From: Marsupella aquatica
Taxonomy: Eukaryota > Marchantiophyta
Direction: 5' to 3'
DNA length: 64,000 bases
NCBI GenBank assembly: GCA_973895155.1
Contig: OZ316893.1
Coordinates: forward strand, 62,001 to 126,000
Below are positions 1 to 11,493 of this stretch, in pieces (position 1 is the stretch's first letter; each line of letters opens with the position of its first letter). A model generated the notes under the pieces. The model was not told the DNA's origin, did not search any database, and was given only the letters and a program-made list of their open reading frames with translations. A program made the position numbers and the translations under genes.

Positions 1-270
1 TCCTTGGTCTAACAAGTCATGAAAGATGGTATTCATCATCTTCATGAACGTTGCGGTTGCATTACACAACCCGAACGGCATAACCAAAAATTTGTAGGAT
101 CCGAACCTTGTGCGCATTGCGGTCTTATACTTGGATCCCTTAGCCATGCGGATCTGGTAATAACCAGACCGCAAGTCTACCTTTGAAAACTTCTTAGCCC
201 CGGAGAGGCAATCGAAGAGATCATCCATATGAGGTAACGGGTACTTGTTCTTTACCGTTTGCTTATTGAG
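1..270 (-). pseudogene. Ty3/Gypsy 1 reverse transcriptase, central part (continues left of window)
   Basis: Read on the minus strand, this stretch encodes the heart of a Ty3/Gypsy reverse transcriptase: [19 protein letters not shown], then a [11 protein letters not shown] segment, then [12 protein letters not shown]. These are RT motifs typical of plant Gypsy elements. The reading frame runs off the left edge before the catalytic YxDD box. The N-terminal half of the same RT, ending LRLCANYRA, lies at 11523-11960, so this is one domain split by the 11.2-kb transposon at 275-11518. The function would have been copying retrotransposon RNA into DNA in virus-like particles. I am confident of the family and of the split; whether the missing 3' part is intact cannot be seen. 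Confidence 0.9.
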
Positions 271-299
271 GGCCGGTGGAAAGCATGATTGAGGGGTAC
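271..299 (+). repeat. Left target duplication (GGCC) and left TIR
   Basis: GGCC at 271-274 is followed by the left terminal inverted repeat at 275-299. It matches the reverse complement of 11494-11518 at 24 of 25 positions, then similarity stops. Confidence 0.88.
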
Positions 300-1089
300 A
301 TAAAAAGGATCTCCAAAGTCTCCACCAAAAGGAGTGAGTCCTAGTGAATTTTGCAATAAATTGGGGGGTGTTACACTCAAGGGCCAAGATGTAGAAGGGT
401 CAAATCTAAGGCTGGATTTGAATATGAATGAAAGATGCATTAAGTATTCATTTGGACTGGTTGAAGTACAGTCTATGTGCCTAATTCCTATCTTGGACTT
501 TAGCAAGGACGACGTTTAAATGTTCTCCTTGGATCCCGTGTCATTTAATGGAGCAAGTTGCGGCTCGTAGTGTGTTTGAATACAAGGACTCAAAGTCGAT
601 GCTTTTGAAAATAAGGACTGAAGTGGGCAAGGACTCATAGTCGATGTTTGAAATTGATCGAGCGCGCGCGGATTTTGTTACTTAGATTAGAAGCACAAGT
701 TCTAGTCAGAATGGTCGTGGGACGGGCACACACCAACAGCAAAGGGCTCCTATCTTGCGGATGGCTATGGTGGTCTCGGATTACTCATCAAAGGATCTCT
801 CATCTTGGATCTCGATCTTGGATCTCTCATCTCTCATCTCGGATCTCGGATCTCTCATCTCGGATTTACAGCAATGCATCTTGGAGATTGAGGAGCACTA
901 TGATTGAAGCGTTGGTGGACCTTGGGCGATTGTTGAGCTTTGCCATGGTGCTCGCAGGATCAAATGGGTACGCAAGTTTAGAAGTATTAGCCTAGTATCA
1001 AGTAGAATCTGAATGCTCCTGATGCTCCGCAGCCCACTTTCAATACCTCCCAAGTTCTGTCCAGTACTTGATGCGATGCCTCACATTGG
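300..1089. other. Left subterminal region of the 11-kb transposon
   Basis: No convincing gene. Between 540 and 640 the words AAGGACT and AGTCGATG recur. Between 785 and 870 there is a short array built on GGATCTC and TCATCTC. These could be transposase-binding subterminal repeats or promoter sequence of the transposase gene at 1090; neither role is shown. Confidence 0.4.
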
Positions 1090-4000
1090 ATGGCTACTCT
1101 TCCTGAAGTCCACGATGCCCTAGCAAGAGAGAGATCAGAAAGGCGAAACCTTAGCAGACGCAAGTCCTATTGTAATAGGCAGCAACGGAACACCCATGGA
1201 CAATCGATTGCACATGGTGGTAATAGTAACGATGTGGCTGGACAGGGATTGTTGGAAGATGCGCGAAACAAATGCCAGCAAATGATTTCATCTGCTGAGA
1301 ATGAAGCGAGTAGAATTTGTGCGGAGGCTTCCCAAGAGGCTACCGACATCATAGTGAATGCAAGTACACAAGCTACTAGCATCCTAGAGTCTGCACATTT
1401 ACAATGTGACAATTTGATACAAAGAAGACACATTCTCCGCAATCGCATAGGGCGTCAAGAAGCACGTCTTTGGTCCATACATCATGGGCAACTTCTTCGT
1501 GAGAGCATGCATGGCCAATCTTCAGAGCTGCAGCGGGAGAGTTCAGCTTCGAGGCAAGCAAACTGTCAATCCTCTGCTTCAACAGAATTTAGAGCACGAG
1601 ATGCTCAAAGGAAGCGAGCATCATACTGGGAGAAGAAGGGTAATACACGCACAGACGCCCGACAATGTGAGTCTGCTGGTGATTTAGAAGACAAATTGAA
1701 TTCCAATAGGGGAAGACGAAGTGTTCAGTCTCAGGTGTCTATGGCGGTGACATCCATCTTGAGTAGATTGGACAAATTTAATTTGTCTGCAAGGAAGCTA
1801 TTTTTCACTAAGTTTATGCTCCATCCTTCCTTGATGAAGTACCTCCCTGCAGTTTTTGGCACTCGTCGGAGAGATGTAGCGATACTTGCTGCAGTTGCTG
1901 ACCTAAAGAATTGCTTGCAAAAAGTGAAGACTGCAAAGCGGAAAGACCATCTAGGTGCAAAGCAGATCTTGACAGTTGCATTGGCAGGCCAGGCGACAGT
2001 AGTGAATAGGTATCAGACTTTGGTGGTTGGGGCTTTGGGTATCAAACGGCAAATCATATATAAAGCTTCAAGAAGGAGGAAGACCATAGATTCCGATTGT
2101 TCGATCAGGTTTCCAATGGGGGAAAGGAAAGTGAGAAGCGACAAAATTTCAGCTGAAGTCCGAACAATTGTGGAAAAGTTTTGGGAATCAAATACTCGAA
2201 TCTCTCCTTGCGCCAAGGACAAGGCTAGACTAAGATTGAGTAGAAATGTTTACGAGGAGCACCGGGTGCATTGGCTGGAGGATACCCAGGTTAGATTTTG
2301 TTAATTTATCATTATGAACATTTGACATTCAAATAGGGCTTACAATAGGGTACAGTCCGAGCTTTCATGTTCATCAGTAAGCGATTTGAACTCTACTGCA
2401 TCTTTGTTTACAATGATTGAATATGTTTTGAAGCAAGGCTTGCATCTTTTTCAGGTGGAGTTTTTTCTGAAATTCCAGGAGTTTTGCGGCAGAGACGAGA
2501 ATGGAGTTCATATAGGCTTCAGGTCTTTTCAGTATATGAAGCCTTACTACATTCGTCCTATGAAAGACAGAAACGTTTGTTGCTGTAAGCAGCATGTTGA
2601 AATGGACCTCTTGAAGGAGGCAGTCAACAAATTCAGGAAGCATCAACACAGTAAGCATTGCTCTTGTGACTGCACCATTTGCACATCAGTTGATGCTCCT
2701 TTGCAGAGTTGTGTAGCTTCTAGAACAACAATAACATCTGTACGGGGTTGGATAGAGGGAGCTCTTTGTTCGAGAGCTGAGGGAAAGCAGTGGCATGGAA
2801 AGAAATGCATCATGGGTTCCTGTGAGAATTGTGGTGTCAACAAGTTGGATTGGTGTACATCTGAGTTAAATCCAGTTGACAAGCAATTTATTGAGTGGGA
2901 GACATTTCAGTATTTGGAGTTAGACGAGAAAGCCCAGCAAAAGAGAGAGAAGAAAAAAGCAACAGACTAGAGTGCTACAAAAAAGTCAAAACGGTTGAGA
3001 ATGGTGTTTAAGAGAACTTCAATGGGTGAATTCAAGAGTCAGGTTTTGAATACAATGAAGACATTCATTGTGCATAATTTCAGAGCACGTTGGCAATCAG
3101 AACAATTCAAACTTTGTTTGAAAACTTTCCCTAGAGGAACTATAGTGTCATCTATTGATTTCTCTGAAAATTACACGTTCAAAATCCAAAATGAGATACA
3201 GAGTCAACACTAGGATAATAGACAGGTCACTTTGTTGATTCATGTCACTTATAGGCATAGAGAAGATTGTGTTGAATCTCTGGAGGCTGTTGTTGGAAGT
3301 ACGGTTCGGATGGCATTGGATGAGGAGGGTGGTCGAGACATTATTGCAGATTATCATTTTTATATCAGTGATGACAATTGTCACGACACTCTCTTCGTCC
3401 AACATTGCATGGATGCTCATTACCAGTGGATGAGGGAGGAAGGAATTCAGTTTGAGCAGCATTGGGTCTGGTCAGATGGGGCTGCTTCACAGTTCAAGGC
3501 CTGTAGACCTTTTTATTATGTATCCAGATACTACAAAAGATTTGGTGCACGAATGAAGTGGTTTTTCCACGCTTCAGGGCACGGAAAAGGTGTCGCTGTA
3601 AGTTGCAATTTATTACTTTACATGTACATTCACTCATTCTAGATTGTGTTTTAAGCTGAAGTTCCGTGTAGTAAATTTGTTGTTCTATATTGATTCATCC
3701 AATTTTCATTTCCTGAGATGAGTACTATGGTGTGTGCTTTTAGGATGCCCTTGGAGGCCACATAAAGCAAGGGATTGAGAGAGAACAGCTGAAGGGAATC
3801 CATGGACATCGATTGGAGAATGCCCATGATGTGGTTTTGTTCTGCAAGGACAAATTTGCTATGGGCCAAGAAAAGGAGTATGGAGACGTCCAGCTTGTTC
3901 GACGCCTGTTTTGGGAGATTCCAATGGGAGCTGTCAATCGCAAGAAGAAGTGGGACTGTGATCCTATCCTAGGTTCCCGATCCTTACACTGCTTTGATGG

Positions 4001-4586
4001 ATTTAGTAACCGCCTATCAACTCTCCTTCAAGTCAAAGAACTTTGTTGTTTTTGTCCTCATTGCTTAGATGATGAACCTTTGCAATGTGAGAATATAAGT
4101 TGGACTGGACAGTTTAAGCTTGTCATGGTGAAAGGAGTCCTACCAAGTGATGTGAGAACTGATGTGGAAGAAATGGGAGTGGGGGAAGGACTATACCAAT
4201 GGGAGGATGGGCTGCTGGCCGAATTGGTTCAACAGGGTGACTTCTTTGCAGTGAAGGCTGAGATAGGTAACAAGTGGAATGTGGACTTCTACATTCTTCA
4301 ATGTGAGCAGACTTTGCACACCGTGAAGAAGAGTTTCAAGGACTCGTATGGAGAGGAATTTAACGAGGGTGATTTAGCTTTGAGGGCAGTGTGGTTTCAA
4401 CAGGTCCCAGGGCGAGATAACAAATTTGTGGTGAACGATCTAGCTGGCGTGAGCTACGCCCATGCTGAGACAGTAGTTCACCTTAGATTTGGTCTCATTC
4501 CATGTGAGGCAGGAAAGGGACGATACAGAATGTACACCCTTGAGCCCGAGACTCTGACAGCAATACATGCATCCTTGGGTTCCTAG
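1090..4586 (+). pseudogene. Transposase of the 11-kb element, three exons, two TAG stops
   Basis: I read three exons, 1090-2289, 2455-3597 and 3744-4586, joined by GT-AG introns of 165 and 146 bp in phase 0, about 1,061 codons in total. The first 230 residues are Ala/Gln/Arg rich. Around the first junction comes an EKFWESNTR...EHRVHWLEDTQ segment and then HIGFRSFQYMKPYYIRP followed by CCCKQH. Exon 2 carries IDFSENYTFKIQNEIQSQH, WSDGAASQFKACRPF and WFFHASGHGKG, and exon 3 a CFCPHC cluster. I recognise this order from uncharacterised transposase-like proteins of animals and algae with an RNase H-like core; the Asp residues of IDFSEN and WSDG are likely catalytic. Two in-frame TAG codons (2968-2970, 3211-3213) break exon 2; the second replaces the Trp expected after QSQH. 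Probably inactive now. Confidence 0.75.
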
Positions 4587-4639
4587 CAAATGGAGGAGGA
4601 TAATGAGGTGTGTTACTCACCATTTTTTCTCCATCACCA

Positions 4640-5110
4640 GTCCTCTGTCCTCCGTTCAAAGTCCATTGTCTTTTGTCTTTAGTCCTCAGTTATCCGTTGT
4701 TGGTCCTCAGTCCTCAGTCACTAGTCCTCAGTTCCTCCGTTCGGAGTCCTCAGTCCGAATGTCTAGAGTCCTCAGTCCTTTGGCTTCAGTCCTTAGTCTT
4801 TGCCATGAGTCCTTGTTTTTCCTAAGTCCTCAGTCCTTTTCCATAAGTCCTTGTCCTTTTCCCTGAGTCCTCCGTCCTTTTCCCTGAGTCCTCCGTCCTT
4901 TTCCCTGAGTCCTCAGCCCTCAGCCCTCAGTCCTCTGCCCCAAATCCTCAGTCCTTCATTCTGAGTCCGTAGTCCTTCTCCCCGAGCCTTCAGTCCTCCA
5001 TCCACACTCCTCAGTCCTCTGCCCTGAGTCATCAGTCCTCCACCCTGATAGAGTCCTCAATCTGCCATCCCTACTCAATGAGTCCTCTGGCCCAAGTCCT
5101 CAATTGGCAA
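4640..5110. repeat. AGTCCTC minisatellite downstream of the transposase
   Basis: A degenerate array of the words AGTCCTC, AGTCCTT and GAGTCC, beginning about 50 bp past the transposase stop. Unit length drifts between 7 and about 20 bp. The translated reading frames here are Ser/Pro/Leu strings caused by the repeat and are not genes. The core word AGTCCT recurs in the hairpin array at 7228-7710. Confidence 0.8.
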
Positions 5111-6339
5111 CCTTTTGTCAATCCTTAGTACTAAATTCCCAGTACCCAGTCTGGTCAGTTGTCCTAAACAACTGTCCTCAGGTTTTCTTGAGTCTAGAGT
5201 TAGAGCCCTGGGAGATATTATAGCCACGAACTGCTTGCTAAAAAGACCAAATTATCCGTCTTACTTATTATATGTACATTACAGTTGCTACAGTAGGTTG
5301 GCTGAAGTCTATCTGCTGAACTGTTCTTCCTTGCGTGAGCTTGACTATTTCTGTCACTAATATTTATGTGGATTGTTGTTCCATAGGACTTTGAGCTCCC
5401 TGAAGGTTAACTACTTTCACCATATCAATGGATAGTCCTCAAATAATTAGGATACAATAAAGGCTAAGCAGGCATTGGATATCACTAGTGAAGGGTAGCA
5501 TTGAATATTACTTAGTAAAGGTCTCATGTTAGTAATCGCTATATATGTGCAGTAAAACGCACCTGTTTTGTAAGAATCCCCTTGTTCACAATAAAGTTCA
5601 TTTTAATTGGCCCATCTCTTGTGAAGCTTGGTTTTCAACCGAGACATCTCCAGTATCTATTTGGCTATATCACTTGAATGTATTAATTTCGATCATCTGG
5701 ACTTCTTTGAGTTTATGTATTTACTGTCTACAACACAGCTACAGTCCTTCCCATTCAAGACTCCCAATTTTCCAAAATGTTTAAGGATCAACTCGGGGAT
5801 CAACTATCCCTGACTAGTTCATTGGGATAAAGGAAGAGTTTGATGCGCTTCCAAATCGGACCACTTCCCAGCTCTAAGAATGGTTAGTATTCTCATTGTC
5901 TACCTGTTCCAGATCCAGAAAGAGCAGGACAATGTCCAGTAGAGATTTCATATTGGAAAAGTCCAACCTAAGAGAACTCAAAACCTACAACCCTGAGAAA
6001 GGAGGCTGGAGTTCTCATCCATTATATGTGCCCTGCGGGGATGGGATGGAGTTGAATATTTACTACCACTGCAAGAGTAAAAATGCAACCTATGTCCCAT
6101 AGTATACTAGAAGGTGGAGGTTTTGAAGTCAAGCCAATCCCAGTGTGGAGTTAAACTGTCTAACTTACTTCAAGAGCTGCTACTAAAAGGTAGTCCTTAT
6201 GTCCCACAGGAAAGTCATTCGAGTGGGGAAAAATATACACGCTTCAAAATATATTCATGATTGCACTTGGGTCTTTACAAAGATTGGAGATTACAGCCAA
6301 GTGTGATTGGTTCAAGGTTTGTCGAACTACTTCACTGTA
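5111..6339. other. Central non-coding part of the 11-kb transposon
   Basis: Between the two convergent gene sets. I see no conserved motif. A 68-codon open frame at 5896-6102 (+) is the longest on the plus strand but has no recognisable domain and no supporting splice sites. Confidence 0.4.
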
Positions 6340-7041
6340 CTACTCCTGGGTGATCTTCATAGATTTCAAGGACTCAAATAGCTCCCCTCCAAAATTCACA
6401 CAGGCATCCTTAAGTCTACTGAGCGGCCCCAAGTGGGCTTTCACCGGAGCAGTGTCACTACGACCGAGCGAGTTCAAAAACTTAGGATTGTTGTTTTCCT
6501 TTGGTATGATCGCATGTAAAGTATGTGCCTCAGGGAGGCTAGGTCCTACTTCAGGCTCACATTTAATAACACTACTTGACTGTAAAGACCTAGCCACAGC
6601 AAGTGCTCGACAGGCATCTTTGTCTTTCACATAAGTAATAGTCCACAATGTACTCATTACTTGAGTACACGCACTCCTGATCTTGTCAGGGTAACCATCA
6701 AGCTTGTCCTTGAAAACTTTACCAGGCACACCCATTAGCTTCTCCCCATTCTCTTCATTGAATTGAATCACTTCATCGCCAATCTGCACAACAAAGCAGT
6801 ACATCTGTGTACCAGCCCCATCAAGACAACACTCGTGTGTGGTTCTGCCTCGCGAATGGGGTCCCATTGGAGAGTTTGCATCTTGCCTTCTCAATTTTCG
6901 CTTGTGCTTGCCCAAAGCACAGGGTCTACCATCACTCAACAGGTTTGAACAACCTTCATAAACATAAGAGCCAGCACAAAGTCCCCACATGGATTCAATC
7001 TTGGCCAGATGGAGGGTGACAAACTTCTCATTCTTGGCCAT
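6340..7041 (-). CDS. Last exon of an unrecognised gene in the 11-kb transposon
   Basis: An open frame on the minus strand is preceded by a good acceptor (pyrimidine tract, then CTGCAG, ending at 7042) and begins ATGGCCAAG. It encodes about 233 residues, including CCLDGAGTQMYCFVVQIGD and an FKDKLDGYPDKIRSACTQVM segment, and ends in TAG. I do not recognise the family. It could be the last exon of the RING gene at 7991-10694, the array at 7228-7710 then being intronic, or a separate gene. The neighbouring genes are decayed but this exon is open, so it may be functional or simply short enough to have escaped mutation. Confidence 0.4.
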   Translation of the reverse strand: MAKNEKFVTLHLAKIESMWGLCAGSYVYEGCSNLLSDGRPCALGKHKRKLRRQDANSPMGPHSRGRTTHECCLDGAGTQMYCFVVQIGDEVIQFNEENGEKLMGVPGKVFKDKLDGYPDKIRSACTQVMSTLWTITYVKDKDACRALAVARSLQSSSVIKCEPEVGPSLPEAHTLHAIIPKENNNPKFLNSLGRSDTAPVKAHLGPLSRLKDACVNFGGELFESLKSMKITQE

Positions 7042-7227
7042 CTGCAGCAAATCAAACAGAGAGGCTAAGTATTTAGAAACTGCTAATAAAAATCTTATAT
7101 ATGCTGCACTAATGCTATTATTGAAGTACTGAATGCCACATTCATAGTTCACTCCTTAAGGACATAGTCAAGATCCACTCAAAGCACATACTCGATCAAC
7201 TTCATACAAATTACTTGAATCACACCC

Positions 7228-7710
7228 ACTCCTCAAAAAGGAGAATCACTCAGGACTAAACGAACACTCCTTTTACAAGGAGTGAACGGACTAATACTCC
7301 TTTGTCAAGGACCGAGAGTCCTTACAAAAGGAAGAGTGCTCCTTTGTCAAGGACCAAATGTCCTTGGTAAAGGAGTGTCACTCCTTTACAAAGGACGATC
7401 AGTCCTTTAAAAAGGACATACACTCCTTAACAAAGGAGTGACACTCCTTGACAAAGGACATGTACTTCCTTCATAAGGACTTAGAGTCCTTAACAAAGGA
7501 GTCATGCTCCTTTCACAATGGAGATGGACTCCTTGAAAACTGCCACCCAGTCCTTAACAAAGAAGGACTAAGAGGTTAAAAAATGGTTGACAGGGGCTCA
7601 GTCCTTGACAGAGAAGATTGAACTCGTTTAAAATTGACACAAGTCATGAACTAAGTGAAGGACTCTACAAGACTCGCTCCTGCGTACACTCCTTTCAAAA
7701 AGGACCAGAC
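7228..7710. repeat. Array of mini-hairpins TCCTT-N4-AAGGA
   Basis: About a dozen copies of a short inverted repeat, CTCCTT or GTCCTT, a 3-5 base spacer, then AAGGAC or AAGGAG, separated by 8-15 bases. Each copy can fold on itself. The word AGTCCT/AGGACT links this array to the one at 4640-5110. It lies between two minus-strand coding segments, so it could be intronic. Confidence 0.8.
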
Positions 7711-7990
7711 CCTCATCTAAGATTACTCGGATTAGAGAGTGAGCATGCTATTACCAAGTAGAGATTGCAAAAGGCAGGACTGATCATTTGCAGATGACAT
7801 TTGCCAAAAGAGGGTTTAGTGAAGACTTACCAGTGAGAAACTGAGAATTGCTCAAAAATATGATTTGCGGCTGGTCTTTCGAAGCTGCACAAAGAGCATG
7901 GAGGAAGTTTTAACCACAAAAGGCATTAAAATCACGGTATGCGGATTGCAAAATGCAGACCAGATCTTCAACATCCACAGAAGCTACCAC

Positions 7991-10694
7991 TTAAAACGTT
8001 ATCTGAGGCATACGCATATTGTAAAGCTTCTTCTTTGGCCTAGCATCTACACCATCGCAATTTGGTGGAGGTATTGTTGGTCGAGAAGGGCTTGGAGTCT
8101 TCAATGAAGAGTATGTCTTAAAGGTGACATCTGCCTCTGGGGAAAATGGGAGAGTGGCACTAGGCGTTAGCACATCTTGACCAGGCTTAGCACTCAACAA
8201 CGGTATTAATTTCACCTTCCTGCTAGAATCTACATCACACTTCCGTTTCTTCCCTGAATCCTCATCCTCAACCTTTGGTGACAACATGACCATCTTGGAT
8301 GATCTGTCTTCACCACCGCAACCCTCAGTAGCTACATCCTCAACCGTGGAAGAAGGTATTCTAGAAGCCAAGCACCGCTCAACAATCTCTTGCAGATCCT
8401 GCTCCACAATAGCAGACCATGTTCCATAAGAAGCAGTACACAGTGAACAGTGCTCAACATCCATTCGTAACCCATCAATCTCCAAAGATTGCAAATTCAT
8501 CAATTGAAAGCCAACTAGCAATTAAAGTGCAGACCAGTGTGGATACCTTTCCTTCAATTGAGACCATATTGTTCACCAAGTGTCGCCTCTGGGCCAATCG
8601 CCTATAGTTCTTCCCATATAGGTCCTCCACTTCCATGGCCATTGGGTGATGCTCCAGGGCTATATGAGTGCCCTCTTTGTAGCCTTGCTCATCATCTAAA
8701 CCCCAAGTTTGTAACCAGCCATTACTGAAAATTGCCCCGCATGCCTTGCATTGTGGGCCGCCCGTACATGAATGAATATAAGTAAACAAACATGCAGGAT
8801 GATATGTGTGCCCACAGGATGCTGGGATCCAATTGTAGCAATGGTATCCATTGCAACAAATTGGACAACTTGATACGGAAACTCTGCTAAAAACTGTTTC
8901 AGTGGACGTAAGGGTATAACGTGGCATCACTGCAGGACATGGGTTGCATAAAATGTCTGCCACAATCGCAAGCTCTACTTCTTGATGCTTCAAATTATAT
9001 TCAATCTTTTGACGTTCTGCTGCTAACTTGTTAGATAAGTCAAACAACCGGGACATCATTTTAGGCACACTCTCGTCATACTCTCGTTTTCTCTGTAATC
9101 TTTCCTTCACACTATGCAAATCCCGTCGGGTGGCTTCCAATAGGCTAGAAAGCTGGATGATTGTGCTCTCGTGAGTTCTCAGTGTTGTCCCCATCAAGGC
9201 CAACAAGTCGTTGTTAATCTGCAATATCAACATTTCAATCAATCACATGTCTTGCCACAAGGTCCATCGCCTAAGAGATAAGTAATCTCATCAGTTAATT
9301 TTAAGTTTTTTTTTTTCCCGATTTTTTTTCGGTCCGTACACCCATCTCAGCGAGGTCAGCCAAGATTGAACAATCTCAGCTGCCTAGCTGAGATGCGCGG
9401 ACGTACAAAGGTCCCAATCTTAGCTCCTTAGCTGAGATTCAAATTTTTTTGAGGTAACTGATATCAGCCGCTGATATCAGTTATCAGTGGCTGATAACTG
9501 ATGATATTGTGTACCCCATCGCCTAAAGCCCACATTGAAGTCCACAACCGCAAACAAACGGGTCCTGAACAGAGAAAGTACATGATCCTAGCAAGATGAA
9601 GGAGGAAACCTCAAAGTACCTCTTGAATCGCCTCTCCATCACCCGGCTTGTTGGATTCCAACTCAATGTCGGTCGTTACTTCTTCCACTGCAGTTTCTTC
9701 TGCATCAATTTCAGCGGAGGTTTTTTCTTCTTGAAGTCGTAGGTTCTCAATCTCTTGTTGTAATGAGCTCTCCACATCATCACGTCCCGACTAAATTACC
9801 TTCAGCTTGTCCATGGTAGAATGGACCTTGTCAAACCTCTTGTTCACAGACACGAGCTGACCCCTCATCTTAGATATCTCTGCTTCTATTGCAGATACCA
9901 GAACGTTCTTCACTTTCAAGGGAATCTGTCTCTTCTCCGATGGACGAACACATAGAATAGGTGTGGGAGGAGGTACTGTGCTAACCTTAGTCAAGCTGCA
10001 ACTGCCACGCTCCTTGGGCACGGCACTTTTAGGGCTCTCAAAAAGTGCTAATTGTCCGTTGTAGACGACGGGTTAGTCTTTGACAAAGACTTTGGAGTTG
10101 ACGACATAGACATTGGAGCTGAATACAGTTGAGGGTTTCTAACACAAGGAGGGCCATCAGGCCTACCTTTCCCATCTCGTGACCACTGAGTTACTTGACC
10201 CTTCAGCTTTGTCGATGCATAAGCTGCCCAGTTTACCTTTCTATGAAAGGTGCTCGGCATAGGCACCTTTGACAAATGTATGAGATAGAATTCCATTAAC
10301 AGGCTTGTCATACCCGTCCACCACTTGAGATAGTGCTAAAATCTCATCAAGAGGAATACCCGTGCAAGTACTTAGCTTGTAGCCGTTCCTTGTTACCTCA
10401 CCAAAGCATGCACTTAGTTGTTCCTCGGTGAGATCCAAAATCTTGTGGGGAAATTTGCCCTCATTGGGGAGACCACAGTTTGTCGCAAACCAGGCCGCAT
10501 CCTTGTAGAACTCGGTCGGGAGACCAAGTTACATCAGAGCTCTGGCCTTTCGCTTTCTTAGCTGCTCTTGGCGGTTGAGCTTTGGTGTTATCCTTCGTGA
10601 TGCATGTCTCAACTTTTGCCAGGACATTGGATACTGGCTGTATCGACTTGACATCCACCCCTCCATCAACTGTCAATGGAGAAGTGGTATCCAT
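7991..10694 (-). pseudogene. RING-type zinc finger / coiled-coil gene of the 11-kb transposon, decayed
   Basis: Read right to left. It starts ATG at 10694 (MDTTSPLTVDGG) and passes a segment with FYKDAAWF and NWAAYASTKLKGQ. A coiled coil ending SNKPGDGEAIQE follows (to about 9620, donor GTACTT). An intron of about 400 bp holds the hairpins at 9373-9502. The next exon begins INNDLLALMG at 9218. It encodes a second coiled coil and a RING-like finger, CPICCNGYHCYNW...CGHTYHPACL...CKACGAIF, near residues 120-170. The end is TIPPPN...PQITF at 7991. RING fingers usually act as E3 ubiquitin ligases; here the role is unknown. Single-base frameshifts near 10520, 10250, 10050 and 8500, and a TAG at about 9793, break it. 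Host capture or a native accessory gene are both possible. Confidence 0.5.
9373..9502. repeat. Four adjacent perfect or near-perfect hairpins
   Basis: Arms at 9373-9381/9386-9394 (ATCTCAGCT), 9416-9425/9430-9439 (AATCTTAGCT, one mismatch), 9456-9467/9471-9482 (AACTGATATCAG) and 9476-9487/9491-9502 (ATCAGTTATCAG). The last two overlap, so only one can form at a time. They sit in the intron of the RING gene. This could be a tiny non-autonomous insertion. Confidence 0.75.
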
Positions 10695-11493
10695 CGAACT
10701 CGTCCTGAATAAACAAAAAAACTGTGACTAAACACTCAATAAGACCTCTGCCGACAACATGTAAAGGTACGCCTCACAAGATGGACTAAATTACACGGAG
10801 CAATAGCCTAAATACCTTCTAGCCACGATAACAAAATCAAGTCCCGGGCTCTGATGTCTGCTTTCAACTCACCAATGTTTCCTCTGAGCAGCAACCAGCT
10901 ACCGACCAACAGTAATCCTCCACCGCATTGAACTAGCTCGCGAATCCCCCAACGCGTAGCAATCCCCGATGCAATTCGCAAATCGAGTACGTTAGTACCC
11001 CCATTACCACATGATGCGCTTTGCGAATAGAGCTCGCTCCCGGCGTGTGAAACTTGAGCACTTGAGAAGGTTGAGCAAAGGATCGAGCTTCGCCCATGTC
11101 TTGAAGCACTAAGAGAAGTGGGCGGATAGGGCTCCGCCCAAGTGAAACCAGCACTGCTACAAGTGAGAAATGGGAGAAATGCGCGGCCCAAGCTTTCTCT
11201 GAGCAGGAAGTCTTCAAGTCAAATGGCAACAACTAAACTTGCGTGGCTGCACTTCTTGCGTGGCCGCACTTCTTCTCGAGGGATTCAAATAATTGGCAGA
11301 GTCTAACTCCGCGCATTTTGGAGTCCTCATAAAGTCTTGGCCCACCAATAACGTTAAATACTCTTAAGTACATTTTGTCTCTAAGTGATTCAAAACGTCC
11401 TTGGCGGCTCACGATCCTTTTAATCTCGACCATTCATGTGCCAAAGATTTCGAGGACTGCCATGCCAAATCCCAGTCTTTTTTGCACCTTTTG
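10695..11493. other. Right subterminal region of the 11-kb transposon
   Basis: Minus-strand open frames of about 100-127 codons exist (10808-11232) but overlap one another, lack domains and look incidental. No repeat stands out. This is probably the promoter side of the minus-strand gene. Confidence 0.4.

Noticed and set aside
2968-3213. TAG read as an amino acid (reassigned code) in the transposase
   Set aside because: TAG also ends ordinary frames here and elsewhere in the window, and the LTR pair shows CAG mutating to TAG.
4567-4866. Open frames of Ser/Pro/Leu over the AGTCCTC array
   Set aside because: They are translations of the minisatellite, occur in two frames at once and have no other support.
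7228-7710. CRISPR-like appearance of repeats with spacers
   Set aside because: Repeats are only 6 + 6 bases with variable loops and spacers of 8-15 bases, in a eukaryotic transposon.
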